Source: an uncultured Lachnospiraceae bacterium
GTDB taxonomy: Bacteria > Bacillota > Clostridia > Lachnospirales > Lachnospiraceae
NCBI GenBank assembly: GCA_949948715.1
Contig: CATLGW010000007.1
Location: 1-64,000 of the forward strand
Direction: 5' to 3'
DNA: 64,000 nt
Shown: positions 8,438 to 16,690 of the stretch, piece after piece
Layout of the letters: each line of letters begins with the position of its first letter
How positions within the stretch are numbered: position 1 is the first letter of the stretch
Notes under the pieces: model-generated
Seen by the model: the letters and a program-made list of their open reading frames with translations, nothing else
What the model was told of the DNA's origin: nothing
Database searches by the model: none
Program-made: the position numbers and the translations under genes

Positions 8438-9385
8438 CTATTTCCTTCCCGGCTCCGGCTTTTTGACCTGCTCCAGAATGTCCCGGATCACCTGCTCCTT
8501 TTTCACCCCCTCCATGCGGGCCGCCACGTTCAAAAGTATCCTGTGCTCTGCCACATAGGGAAACTGTCCCGCCACGTCCCTGGGCGACACATAGGAATTG
8601 CCCGAGAGCCATGCCGCCGCTTTTGCCATCTTCACCAGCGCGATAGTGCCCCTGGGGCTCACCCCCTGCTCTATGTAATCATTCTGCCTGCTGGCGGTTA
8701 CCAATTCGACAATATAGCGGTAAATCTCATCCCGAACATGAACCTGCTCCGCCTCCTCCTGCATCTCTATAAATCTGAGCCTGTCCGTCACAGGCGCGAT
8801 CTGTTCCGCCAGCTTGGGACTTCCTCCCTCCCTGGCCATCCTTACCTCATGCTCAAAATCCGGATATCCCATAGACATGGAAATCATAAAACGGTCAAGC
8901 TGAGCGGGAGGCAGGGGCTGGGTGCCCACGGAGCCCATGGGGTTCTGAGTGGCGACCACCAAAAAAGGCGGCTCCAGCACCCGGGTCACTCCCTCCACTG
9001 TCACCTGCCTCTCCTGCATCACCTCCAGGAGCGCCGACTGTGTCTTGGGAGTGGTCCGGTTGATCTCGTCCGCCAACAGCAGATTGCAGAACACAGCCCC
9101 TTTTCGATACTCAAATTCACCCGTATCCTTGCGGTAGACGGAAAATCCCGTCAAATCAGAGGGCATAACATCCGGCGTAAACTGCACCCGCTTCCACCCC
9201 AGCCCCATACTTCCCGCAAACAGGAGCGCCAGCGTTGTCTTTCCCACCCCGGGAATGTCCTCCAGCAAAATATTTCCTCCCGCCAGAAAAGCGGTCAGAG
9301 CCTCTCTGACCACATCCTCCTTGCCCAAAATATATCGGTTCACCTGTTCCATAACGGCCAACGCGTCGTCCCTGTAACCAGCCAT
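8438..9385 (-). CDS. MoxR family AAA+ ATPase
   Basis: A 315-residue MoxR-type AAA+ ATPase. It has Walker A GVGKTT (46-51), Walker B LLADEINR, sensor ATQNP, an arginine finger region after LDRF, and a C-terminal lid domain with SPRG. MoxR proteins act as chaperone-like ATPases, usually encoded beside vWA or DUF58 partners, as here. The chosen ATG at 9385 has AGGAGG six bases upstream. In-frame TTG (9418) and ATG (9403) lack such a site. It is the first gene of its operon, with a near-consensus promoter at 9427-9455. Confidence 0.93.
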   Translation of the reverse strand: MAGYRDDALAVMEQVNRYILGKEDVVREALTAFLAGGNILLEDIPGVGKTTLALLFAGSMGLGWKRVQFTPDVMPSDLTGFSVYRKDTGEFEYRKGAVFCNLLLADEINRTTPKTQSALLEVMQERQVTVEGVTRVLEPPFLVVATQNPMGSVGTQPLPPAQLDRFMISMSMGYPDFEHEVRMAREGGSPKLAEQIAPVTDRLRFIEMQEEAEQVHVRDEIYRYIVELVTASRQNDYIEQGVSPRGTIALVKMAKAAAWLSGNSYVSPRDVAGQFPYVAEHRILLNVAARMEGVKKEQVIRDILEQVKKPEPGRK

Positions 9386-9426
9386 ATGTACCCTCCTGAG
9401 CATGTAATTCCACCCCAATTATGTTT

Positions 9427-9455
9427 ATTATAAAGCATTTATACGGGCATTGCAA
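9427..9455 (-). promoter_or_regulatory. sigma-A promoter of the MoxR operon
   Basis: On the minus strand TTGCAA (9455-9450), 17 bp, TATAAT (9432-9427), about 40 nt upstream of the MoxR start at 9385. Confidence 0.75.
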
Positions 9456-9543
9456 ATTCAAAAAAAATCGAATCCCGATTCTTTGCCCCTTATTTTTAAC
9501 CCTGCCCAGGTTTTATGTTTTCCGCCCTCTCCAATACAAACCG

Positions 9544-9579
9544 CAAAAAAATACCGGAAAAGCATTCTGCCCTTCCGGT
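9544..9579 (-). terminator. intrinsic terminator after the anchored protein gene
   Basis: On the minus strand a perfect 7-bp stem (ACCGGAA/TTCCGGT, 13-nt loop) is followed by seven T. It lies about 37 nt past the stop of the gene at 9616 and separates it from the MoxR operon. Confidence 0.8.
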
Positions 9580-9615
9580 CTGTGAATTAATGGAACTTTC
9601 ATGGTAAGCGTTTTC

Positions 9616-10146
9616 TCACGGCTGTTCTCTGGCTATGGCATAATCCCCGGCCACATTCCCGGCTGCGTCATAAAAGACAACCTGGGTAGTTTCCGAACTC
9701 AACACCAGCGCAAAGGGCTTGGCCGCGTCCAGATCCTTGGCCTCCACGCCGCTCTCGTCATGAACCTCCACCCGGGCCGCCTGCTGTGTGTTCAGAGAGA
9801 TAAACGCCAGTTCGGAACAGTCGTCAAAGGCATACTCTACAATCCCCGTACCCACCATACTGGAATCGCCGCCGAATCTATGGTGAAACCGCTCCGATGC
9901 CTCCGAGGGCGTGGCGTAAATGGATATGCAGTAATCGCTCTTGTCATTGTTGTAGAAAATCAGCGCCGCCATGGAATCTCCTACGTCCTGGGCCACCGAC
10001 CAGCTCTCGGGAATCTCCTGCTTGGAACGGGCATCCTGCTCGATCTCCGCGCCCTTGACCCCAAGATCGCTCTGCTTCCACACAAAGGCAATAGCCGCCA
10101 GAGCAACGATGCACAGTGCAGCCAGCCATATGATACTTCTCTTCAT
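9616..10146 (-). CDS. membrane-anchored extracytoplasmic protein, unknown
   Basis: A 176-residue protein with a positively charged start and one hydrophobic segment (about residues 4-23). No lipobox or clear signal-peptidase site is seen, so it is probably an uncleaved anchor with the rest outside the cell. The outer part is acidic and predicted alpha/beta, with no motif I recognise. GGAGG lies eight bases before the ATG. It is 129 nt downstream of the arabinofuranosidase gene and ends at a clear terminator. Function unknown. Confidence 0.75.
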   Translation of the reverse strand: MKRSIIWLAALCIVALAAIAFVWKQSDLGVKGAEIEQDARSKQEIPESWSVAQDVGDSMAALIFYNNDKSDYCISIYATPSEASERFHHRFGGDSSMVGTGIVEYAFDDCSELAFISLNTQQAARVEVHDESGVEAKDLDAAKPFALVLSSETTQVVFYDAAGNVAGDYAIAREQP

Positions 10147-10240
10147 TTGACAGATCCTCCAAAATCTTTTTGTCGAATAATACCCTATCTAGTATAGCCT
10201 TTTTATCCATATAAATCCAGTCTGTTAATTTTTCGTATAC

Positions 10241-10264
10241 ATATATTCTATATACAGAATATAT
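10241..10264. repeat. 24-bp AT-rich palindrome
   Basis: Perfect 9-bp inverted arms ATATATTCT and AGAATATAT around the centre ATATAC, in the gap between the arabinofuranosidase stop and the next gene. There is no T-run on either side, so it is not a typical terminator; it could be an operator. Confidence 0.6.
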
Positions 10265-10275
10265 CATTCACTTTT

Positions 10276-12672
10276 TCAAGACTTGACCCAGGCGATTCCG
10301 TCGCTCCCCTTTCCCTGAAGCCTCATAACGCACAGCGTGTCCGGCTCCAGGGTATATACAAAATCCCTGCTCTGGGAGGAAAACTCCTCCTCCACCGGGC
10401 AAACCCTGTCGGGCTGCTCCAGTGTGTTTTGCTCCTCCCTTGCATATCCCCCCATCCGCCACAGGACGCCCCGCCACCCCCGGGCCGGACTCTGGGGAAA
10501 GGAAAACGAAAGCTGTCGGGAGACGGACTGCAGATTCACCATCTTCAATATGATATCTCCGCTGGCCCGCTCCCTGCTGACGGTGACATAGGCCGGCTCC
10601 GCCGTATAGGGGCTGACGACCAGGTCATGGTCCAGCTTGCCGTCTATAAAGGTGGTAACTCTCCTGCCCTTCACCCACAGCAGCAGATCATACACCTTGC
10701 CCTGCTTCACGCTCTCCGCATTCTGGGCCAGACAGGAATTCCTGCCGTCTATATCCTGGCCGATGATGGAGTCGCTGTTGGCCCAGCCCCCCAGAGTCCA
10801 GGAAAGCTGATTTCCTGCGCTCTTTCTGCCGAATATGATCTTGAAGCCCTTAAATCCTGCGGTCTCCCTGGCCTGTACCCGGACGCAGTAGGAGTCCTCC
10901 TGCACTTTCCCCAGGCTGATCTCAGGGCAGTCGTCGCCGTCCACATTGTAGACTCCGCCAAGCTGTCGGCTCCCCAGCTCCTTTCCGGTGATCAGTATGT
11001 CGTGGTAGGACGCCTCCGCCCCGGCATACTGCAGGACAAGCTCCCCCGAAAGACTCTCCTCCTCCGTAAAGGCCTCCTCCCCCTCCCAATCCGTCAGAGT
11101 CTCCAAAAGCACGTCGCCCTGATTTCGCATAAACAGCTTCTGCACATGATAGCTGGGCGTAGGCGCGGCCCGACGGCTGTCAAACCAGATCAGATCCGGC
11201 TTCCAGTTCACATAGTCCGCATTGCAGAAAAGGGGGGCGTAGCAGGCAAGACGCACCTTGTCCCCGTTGTTCTGCAGCCCGATCATATAGGATGCCTCCG
11301 CCAGCGCATTATACCAGGTATTGTCCTGGGAAGCGTACTCCCCCAAAAATACCCCCGGACCTGCGGCGTCAAAGGAATCATAGCGGTGATGATGCGTGAT
11401 AAACCACTCCGGCGCCTGATAATAATGCTCGTCCACCAAATCCGCGTGATCTCTTCGGGCAGCCTCCCACCCTCTCCGGTACTCACGCCCCTCGGCGAAG
11501 GGACCGCTGGTGCCGATCACCCTGATTTGAGGATCCGCCTTCCGTATGGCCCGCTCAAAATAGGGAAATCTCTCAAAAAAGCCCTCTCCGATCTCCTCGT
11601 TGCCGATTCCTATATATTCCAGGGAAAAAGGCTCCGGATGTCCCATCCCGGCCCGGATGCCGCCCCAGGGCGTGTCCGGGGATCCCTTTGCAAACTCGAT
11701 CAGGTCCAGCGCATCCTGCACAAACTCCGCAAGCTCCCCGGTGGGTTCTCCGTCCACCTCCCGGATGGAAGCCTCCCTGAAATGATGGGGGTCATATCCC
11801 CCGGACAGAACCGGAAGGGGTTTGGCCCCGATATCTTCACAGAATTGAAAATATTCAAAAAAGCCCAATCCCAGGGTCTGGTTGTATCCCCAGTTATTGC
11901 GCCTGGGAGGCCGCTCCTCCACCGGGCCCAGAGTATTCTTCCACCGATATTGACTGTCACGGTCATTCGCCTTCAGAGAGCCGTCATGGACCAGGCAACC
12001 TCCGGGGAAACGCATGAACTTCGGCCTCATCTCCTCCAAAAGCTCCGCCAGATCTCTGCGCATACCGTTCCTCCTGCCCCGGTAGGTGTCCCGGGGAAAC
12101 AGGGATACAAAATCCAGGAAAACGCCCCCTGCCTCCGAAAGCGTCAGAAGCAGCCTGCCCGACAGAGAGGAAGCCTCCGGCTTGAAAACCGCCTCCAGCC
12201 TCCGCCATTCCTCCGACAGCGCAAAGCTTTCTAAGCTTAATACCCCTCCCGACACATCCTCCAGGGAGACATACAGCGTATCCGCGCCGCCCGGACCCTT
12301 TCTCGCATAGCAGGAAAAGTCATACTCCTTCCCGCCCTCCAGATACAGGCCCCCGTTAAATCCCCTGTTGCAGACTCCCAGGCCCGCCCCCGACGAGGAT
12401 GCGACCTCCAGGCTCAGATAATGGGGATTCCTTCCGTTTACGGGTTCCTCCTCCTCTACGGACAGCTTGACCTCGTCCTCGTCTCCCACCCGCTCCCAGG
12501 CCGTCAGATGATCATATGCGGCGTTGTCCGTGTGGTCAAATTCAAAGGCACGGTTTCGGATCATTTCCCCATAGAGCCCTCCGTCCGCCGCATGATTGAT
12601 GTCCTCAAAAAAAATGCCGAATAAATCCCCCAGCTCTGCCTTTTCCCGATCCTGAAACACAGTCACCTTCAT
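10276..12672 (-). CDS. alpha-L-arabinofuranosidase, GH51-like
   Basis: A 798-residue glycoside hydrolase of the GH51 type, expected to release terminal alpha-L-arabinofuranose from arabinan or arabinoxylan side chains. A carbohydrate-binding-like beta domain (about 85-200) precedes a TIM barrel carrying the FPGGC block, the acid/base Glu359 (GIGNEE) and the nucleophile Glu445 (FLGEYASQ). The C-terminal beta domain is typical. No signal peptide is present, so it acts inside the cell or on imported oligosaccharides. The ATG at 12672 has AAGGAG upstream; 16 further in-frame residues are possible but unsupported. It has its own promoter at 12729-12757. Confidence 0.9.
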   Translation of the reverse strand: MKVTVFQDREKAELGDLFGIFFEDINHAADGGLYGEMIRNRAFEFDHTDNAAYDHLTAWERVGDEDEVKLSVEEEEPVNGRNPHYLSLEVASSSGAGLGVCNRGFNGGLYLEGGKEYDFSCYARKGPGGADTLYVSLEDVSGGVLSLESFALSEEWRRLEAVFKPEASSLSGRLLLTLSEAGGVFLDFVSLFPRDTYRGRRNGMRRDLAELLEEMRPKFMRFPGGCLVHDGSLKANDRDSQYRWKNTLGPVEERPPRRNNWGYNQTLGLGFFEYFQFCEDIGAKPLPVLSGGYDPHHFREASIREVDGEPTGELAEFVQDALDLIEFAKGSPDTPWGGIRAGMGHPEPFSLEYIGIGNEEIGEGFFERFPYFERAIRKADPQIRVIGTSGPFAEGREYRRGWEAARRDHADLVDEHYYQAPEWFITHHHRYDSFDAAGPGVFLGEYASQDNTWYNALAEASYMIGLQNNGDKVRLACYAPLFCNADYVNWKPDLIWFDSRRAAPTPSYHVQKLFMRNQGDVLLETLTDWEGEEAFTEEESLSGELVLQYAGAEASYHDILITGKELGSRQLGGVYNVDGDDCPEISLGKVQEDSYCVRVQARETAGFKGFKIIFGRKSAGNQLSWTLGGWANSDSIIGQDIDGRNSCLAQNAESVKQGKVYDLLLWVKGRRVTTFIDGKLDHDLVVSPYTAEPAYVTVSRERASGDIILKMVNLQSVSRQLSFSFPQSPARGWRGVLWRMGGYAREEQNTLEQPDRVCPVEEEFSSQSRDFVYTLEPDTLCVMRLQGKGSDGIAWVKS

Positions 12673-12728
12673 AGTCCGTTCTCCTTTGTCAAAGCTACCC
12701 CTGCCCGGAAGTCTTTGCATATAGTATC

Positions 12729-12757
12729 ACTATATCAGAAAAAGAACCGACTTTCAA
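12729..12757 (-). promoter_or_regulatory. sigma-A promoter of the arabinofuranosidase gene
   Basis: On the minus strand TTGAAA (12757-12752), 17 bp, TATAGT (12734-12729), in the 93-nt gap behind the C39 peptidase gene and about 57 nt before the ATG at 12672. Confidence 0.7.
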
Positions 12758-12765
12758 CTGTTTTA

Positions 12766-13779
12766 TCAGGAAAATACCCACAGACATTTGATTTGGGACT
12801 CCAGTCTGTCAAAGCTCCAGTGCTGTCTGCTCCTGGCCACGCAGTTGGGATCATTGACCATAAATCCTTCCTTATCATATCCGTAAATCACAATAAAATG
12901 CCCGTTTACGGTAAAATCTCCCGAACCCATGGAGGCGATCAGGATGCTGCCCTGATCCAGCGCAGTCTCCATAGCCATCTCGTCTATCGTAAGCTTCCCT
13001 GCGCTTATGCCGTGGAGCGGCGGAACATCCTCCAACAGGGCCCAGGCTGTGCCCGTGCCGTACATATAATAGCCGTTTTCCATGCTGTAATCGGCAATTT
13101 CATCGGGCGTCAGACTCTCATCCCCCGTCAGGTAATACAACGCCATGGACAGACAGGTGGGACCGCAGCCCGCCAGGCCCACATTGCTTCCGTCCCCATA
13201 GTCCACATAGCCCCATCTGGGGTCCCACTGCAGAAAGAGGGGATAGTCCTGCTCCTTCTCCTGCTCCGTCAGTCCTCCCTGGGGCTTGTTCTCCGCCGAC
13301 AGATATCCGCTCACAAAGGACGCCATCTCCGGATTGTTGGCCAGAGCCTCCAGCATCTTGTCCGGGTAGGACTGTCTGTTCTGATATATCTCCCGGATCA
13401 GGGAATTGTCCTCCCCCAGCTCCTTCAGGCAGTCCACAATCTCCTGTTTTTTGCGGACCCTGGGGGCCTCCACCTTATCCAATCCGCACAGACTCACAAA
13501 GTCAATCTCAGGGGCATCCCCTTCGGCTGCCAGGGGCTCGCTGTAATCCCGGACCGTCACCGCCTCCTCCAGCAGAGCGGCCCTGACTCTTCCCAGCTCC
13601 CGGTCCATCTCGTCCAGTCTTCCCTCCACCTGCAAGAGCAGCAGCGCGTTCACTAAAAGCGCCCCCCCGAAAAGTATCTGGAGAATCGGCTTCCCTTTCT
13701 TCTTTCCCCGCTTTCTCTGTTCGTACTTTTTGTTGTACCTTTGCTCATATCTCTGATCATATTTCCCGCGATTGTCCAT
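12766..13779 (-). CDS. membrane-anchored C39-like cysteine peptidase
   Basis: A 337-residue protein with a Lys/Arg-rich cytoplasmic start, one membrane helix (about residues 32-48), a charged helical stalk (about 50-150), then a papain-like peptidase C39-type domain. The catalytic set is visible: Cys205 in AGCGPTC, His294 in NGHFIVIYG and Asp310 in VNDPN. It is not fused to an ABC transporter, so it is of the stand-alone C39_2 kind; the substrate is unknown. The ATG at 13779 has AGGAGAAG upstream. A 19-residue upstream extension is open but has no ribosome-binding site. Confidence 0.85.
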   Translation of the reverse strand: MDNRGKYDQRYEQRYNKKYEQRKRGKKKGKPILQILFGGALLVNALLLLQVEGRLDEMDRELGRVRAALLEEAVTVRDYSEPLAAEGDAPEIDFVSLCGLDKVEAPRVRKKQEIVDCLKELGEDNSLIREIYQNRQSYPDKMLEALANNPEMASFVSGYLSAENKPQGGLTEQEKEQDYPLFLQWDPRWGYVDYGDGSNVGLAGCGPTCLSMALYYLTGDESLTPDEIADYSMENGYYMYGTGTAWALLEDVPPLHGISAGKLTIDEMAMETALDQGSILIASMGSGDFTVNGHFIVIYGYDKEGFMVNDPNCVARSRQHWSFDRLESQIKCLWVFS

Positions 13780-13858
13780 GCCCTGTCTTCTCCTTCGTAC
13801 CCGTATCCTCTGCGGCCCTCGCTCACATATTCTCATACTAAACCGAGCTTGTCGCCAA

Positions 13859-13888
13859 ATTTTATCCCCTTTGTATCAAACATGTAAA
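13859..13888 (-). promoter_or_regulatory. probable promoter of the C39 peptidase gene
   Basis: On the minus strand TTTACA (13888-13883), 18 bp, TAAAAT (13864-13859), just after the phosphofructokinase terminator and about 80 nt before the ATG at 13779. Confidence 0.5.
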
Positions 13889-13895
13889 ATATAAA

Positions 13896-13951
13896 GAGGC
13901 CGTCCCCCGGCGAGCAAAGCTGCAAAAGCCGCTCCCTTGGGGACATGCCTC
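13896..13951 (-). terminator. intrinsic terminator after phosphofructokinase
   Basis: On the minus strand a long stem (GAGGC, bulge, GTCCCC paired with GGGGAC, bulge, GCCTC) is followed by TTTATATTTT. It begins about 50 nt after the phosphofructokinase stop. Confidence 0.75.
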
Positions 13952-14002
13952 TATCTTACCATAAAAATATTAAAACTGTTTTTGCAAAACCTTAATATTT
14001 GT

Positions 14003-15244
14003 TTATTTTTTGTCCAGAACCAGGTGCTGGGGCAGACCGTTTACCATGAAGGGCTGGTAATCTCCCTGAATCAGAGGCTCGATATAGTTGATAAACTCCT
14101 CCGAAACATAATTTCCCTCCTTGTTGATCCAGGAGCGGGGAACCAGCTTCTCGTTGTTGGCGATCCGATGCACGTCGTAGATACCGGCCGCGCTCATATA
14201 AGGATCGTCGGATTTGCGGTCGATGACCACCATCTTGCCGGTGTCGCCTTCGTCCGCCGCCTTCACCGCGGCGCCGCCCACCATAAAGGCCTCGTCCACA
14301 TCCACACGGGAAGCCATGTGGGACGCGCTTCTTTGCAGCGTGGAGAACTCAATGCTGCGGGCCTTGCAGCCGATCTCCGCCCCCAGGTAGCCCGCCAGAT
14401 AAGCCGCAGTGCCCTGGAGCTGCTTGTGGCCAAAGGCATCCACATAATCCGCTCCCCCGGACAGCTCGCAGACATATCTTCCGTCGGCCAGCTTGATGCC
14501 CTCTGACACGGCGATAGTTACGGTCTTTTTGGTCTGCAAAAGCTCCTTGGTCTTTTTTAAGAATTTCTCAATGTCAAAAGCCACCTCCGGCAGATAGATC
14601 AGATCGGGCCCCTCGCACTCCTCCGTCCTGGCCAGGGCGGTGGCTCCTGTGAGCCAGCCCGCATTGCGGCCCATGACCTCGATGACAGTGATCATCTCCT
14701 TGTTGTAGGTCAGACCCAGGGCATCCCTGATCACCTCCTTGGTGGAGGCTGCGATATACTTGGCCGCGCTGCCGAATCCGGGCGTATGGTCTGTCAGAGC
14801 CAGATCGTTGTCGATGGTCTTGGGCACTCCCAGGAATTTCTGCTCATGGCCCTTCACAATGGCATAATCGGAGAGCTTCTTGATAGTGTCCATGGAATCG
14901 TTTCCGCCGATATAGATGAACGCCTCGATTTCCAGCTTGTCCAAAATCTGAAAAATCTTCTCATAAATCTCAGGATTCTCGTGGATCTCGGGAAGCTTAA
15001 AGCGGCAGGAACCCAAAAATGCCGAGGGTGTCCGCTTCAAAAGCTCGATATCCATGTCCGAGTGTATCTGAGTGGACAGATCCACATACTGCTCGTCCAG
15101 GAAACCCTGTATTCCGTGCAGCATACCGTAGACCCTGTGAAACCCTCTTTCCCTGGCGGTCTTGTAAACCCCGGCCAGGCTGGAATTGATCACGGAAGTG
15201 GGTCCCCCTGACTGCCCCACAATGATATTGCGTTTCTTCTCCAT
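14003..15244 (-). CDS. pfp: phosphofructokinase, PPi-dependent type
   Basis: A 413-residue phosphofructokinase, phosphorylating fructose-6-phosphate to fructose-1,6-bisphosphate. GGNDS (113-117) places Asp116 where ATP enzymes have the small Gly of GGDGS, and PKTIDND (141-147) places Lys142 where ATP enzymes have the Gly of PGTIDND. These two residues are the classic marks of pyrophosphate use. The MGRNAGW and substrate blocks are intact. PPi-PFK makes this glycolytic step reversible and saves ATP, common in anaerobic Clostridia. AGGAGG lies eight bases before the ATG. It has its own promoter and terminator. PPi preference is inferred from the two residues, not proved. Confidence 0.88.
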   Translation of the reverse strand: MEKKRNIIVGQSGGPTSVINSSLAGVYKTARERGFHRVYGMLHGIQGFLDEQYVDLSTQIHSDMDIELLKRTPSAFLGSCRFKLPEIHENPEIYEKIFQILDKLEIEAFIYIGGNDSMDTIKKLSDYAIVKGHEQKFLGVPKTIDNDLALTDHTPGFGSAAKYIAASTKEVIRDALGLTYNKEMITVIEVMGRNAGWLTGATALARTEECEGPDLIYLPEVAFDIEKFLKKTKELLQTKKTVTIAVSEGIKLADGRYVCELSGGADYVDAFGHKQLQGTAAYLAGYLGAEIGCKARSIEFSTLQRSASHMASRVDVDEAFMVGGAAVKAADEGDTGKMVVIDRKSDDPYMSAAGIYDVHRIANNEKLVPRSWINKEGNYVSEEFINYIEPLIQGDYQPFMVNGLPQHLVLDKK

Positions 15245-15284
15245 CTTAAATTCCTCCTATACGGTTCTGAATACTTTTATTCAA

Positions 15285-15312
15285 ATTATATCAAAAATCA
15301 GAGAAAATGCAA
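15285..15312 (-). promoter_or_regulatory. sigma-A promoter of phosphofructokinase
   Basis: On the minus strand TTGCAT (15312-15307), 16 bp, TATAAT (15290-15285), about 40 nt before the ATG at 15244. Confidence 0.65.
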
Positions 15313-15340
15313 GGAGCAGTAACCCGGTTAGCTGCACTCC

Positions 15341-16654
15341 TCAGCTCCTTCCGTACCAGGCCCTCTTATCCTCGTACATCAGATCGTCCGCCTCCGTGAT
15401 AAGTCTGTCGATGTCCGCCCTGCTGTCGGGCCTCCAGACGCATCCGATGGCCATATTGGCGTTCTCCCTGCCCATGGCGGCCTTCAGCGCCTCAATCCTC
15501 TCCCCAAGCTCCTTTTCACCGATTCCTGCGCACAGCGCCAGAAACTCGTCCCCGCCCACGCGAAACAGGGCGTGATCCCCGAATTGGCTTTTCAGACATT
15601 CGCTGGCCCGTATCAGAAGCTTATCGCCCTCCCGGTGGCCCATGGTATCGTTGGCCTTCTTTAGCCCCATGACGTCACAGAACAGGATACCCACGCTTCT
15701 TTCAGGCTGCAGCGAGGAAATATATTCATTCATGGCGTGCCGGTTGCCGATTCCTGTCAACTGATCCTGAAAACACAGCGCCTCCAGCTTTTTGACATGA
15801 TTTCTCCTGTGAAGAAGCGAAACCATAAAATGTCCCAATATTTGAAATAAAGCCGTGATATTCCCCAAAAATCGTTCCGGAGGATTATCCACGCCGTAAA
15901 AACCTATGATCTTCCCCTCGCTGGTCAGGGGGCTCACCACCACGGAGCGGATGTTCTGGGGCTTCAGGTACCCGTACATCACCGGTTCCTCCTCCCGCAG
16001 ACTCTCCAAATCCTTTATGATGACATTTTCTCCCTTTCGAAAGCAGCGATACCAGGGCTCCACCACCTCCAGAGGCACATTCTGCAAACTCTCCCTCTGG
16101 GGAGCCACGTCGTTTGCGCACCACTCGTAGGTGTTGTTAAGAGTTTCATCATCCGTCTCCTCAAAAATATAGATCCGCTCGCTCTTCAGCGCCTGCCCCA
16201 GATATTCCAGCAGAATCGCGATGGATTCCTCCGGCGCATAGGCGGACATGGAAACCCGCAGTCCCTCGTTGACCATGACGGCGTTTGCCTCATAGTCTCT
16301 GTCGCTCTGTTCCCCGGCGCCCAAATCCACGGCAAGCTCGAACCGGAGCCGTCTTCCCTCCTCCTCCAACACAGTCTGCTTCAGAGCAAACCGCCTGTTG
16401 AGCGTCGGATTGTGACGCGCCTCCTCCAGAAAAAACCCCGGCCTAAGCCTCCTATTGCTGCAGAGTGCGCAGGGAGCAAGGCTTCCGTAGAGCAGCTCAT
16501 GACACTTCCTCCCCTGAAGCTCCTCCACCGAGCCCACGCCGAAAACCTCGCGGGCTCTGCGATTCATGTATACCAACTCATGGCTGTCCGTATCGGCCAC
16601 ATACACGATCTCATTCATTTCCTCATAAAATTCCCACATTCTGCCCTCTGACAT
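15341..16654 (-). CDS. PAS-GAF-GGDEF diguanylate cyclase
   Basis: A 437-residue cytoplasmic signalling protein, expected to make cyclic di-GMP from GTP. A PAS domain (about 5-110) includes a CxxC-like Cys cluster (APCALCSN), a GAF-like domain follows (about 130-280), and the GGDEF domain (about 285-437) has an intact RVGGDEF active site. The RxxD inhibitory site five residues upstream is absent (QFGD at that place), so product feedback through that site is unlikely. AGGAG lies seven bases before the ATG; a GTG directly before it is possible. It is 36 nt downstream of a chemoreceptor gene and may be co-transcribed with it. Confidence 0.9.
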   Translation of the reverse strand: MSEGRMWEFYEEMNEIVYVADTDSHELVYMNRRAREVFGVGSVEELQGRKCHELLYGSLAPCALCSNRRLRPGFFLEEARHNPTLNRRFALKQTVLEEEGRRLRFELAVDLGAGEQSDRDYEANAVMVNEGLRVSMSAYAPEESIAILLEYLGQALKSERIYIFEETDDETLNNTYEWCANDVAPQRESLQNVPLEVVEPWYRCFRKGENVIIKDLESLREEEPVMYGYLKPQNIRSVVVSPLTSEGKIIGFYGVDNPPERFLGNITALFQILGHFMVSLLHRRNHVKKLEALCFQDQLTGIGNRHAMNEYISSLQPERSVGILFCDVMGLKKANDTMGHREGDKLLIRASECLKSQFGDHALFRVGGDEFLALCAGIGEKELGERIEALKAAMGRENANMAIGCVWRPDSRADIDRLITEADDLMYEDKRAWYGRS

Positions 16655-16690
16655 CACTGCACTCCTCTATATCATATTGTCCGGCTCCTC

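Noticed and set aside
10429..12234. 601-codon open frame on the plus strand
   Set aside because: It is antisense to the GH51 gene, whose domains and catalytic residues are clear; the product has no recognisable motif.
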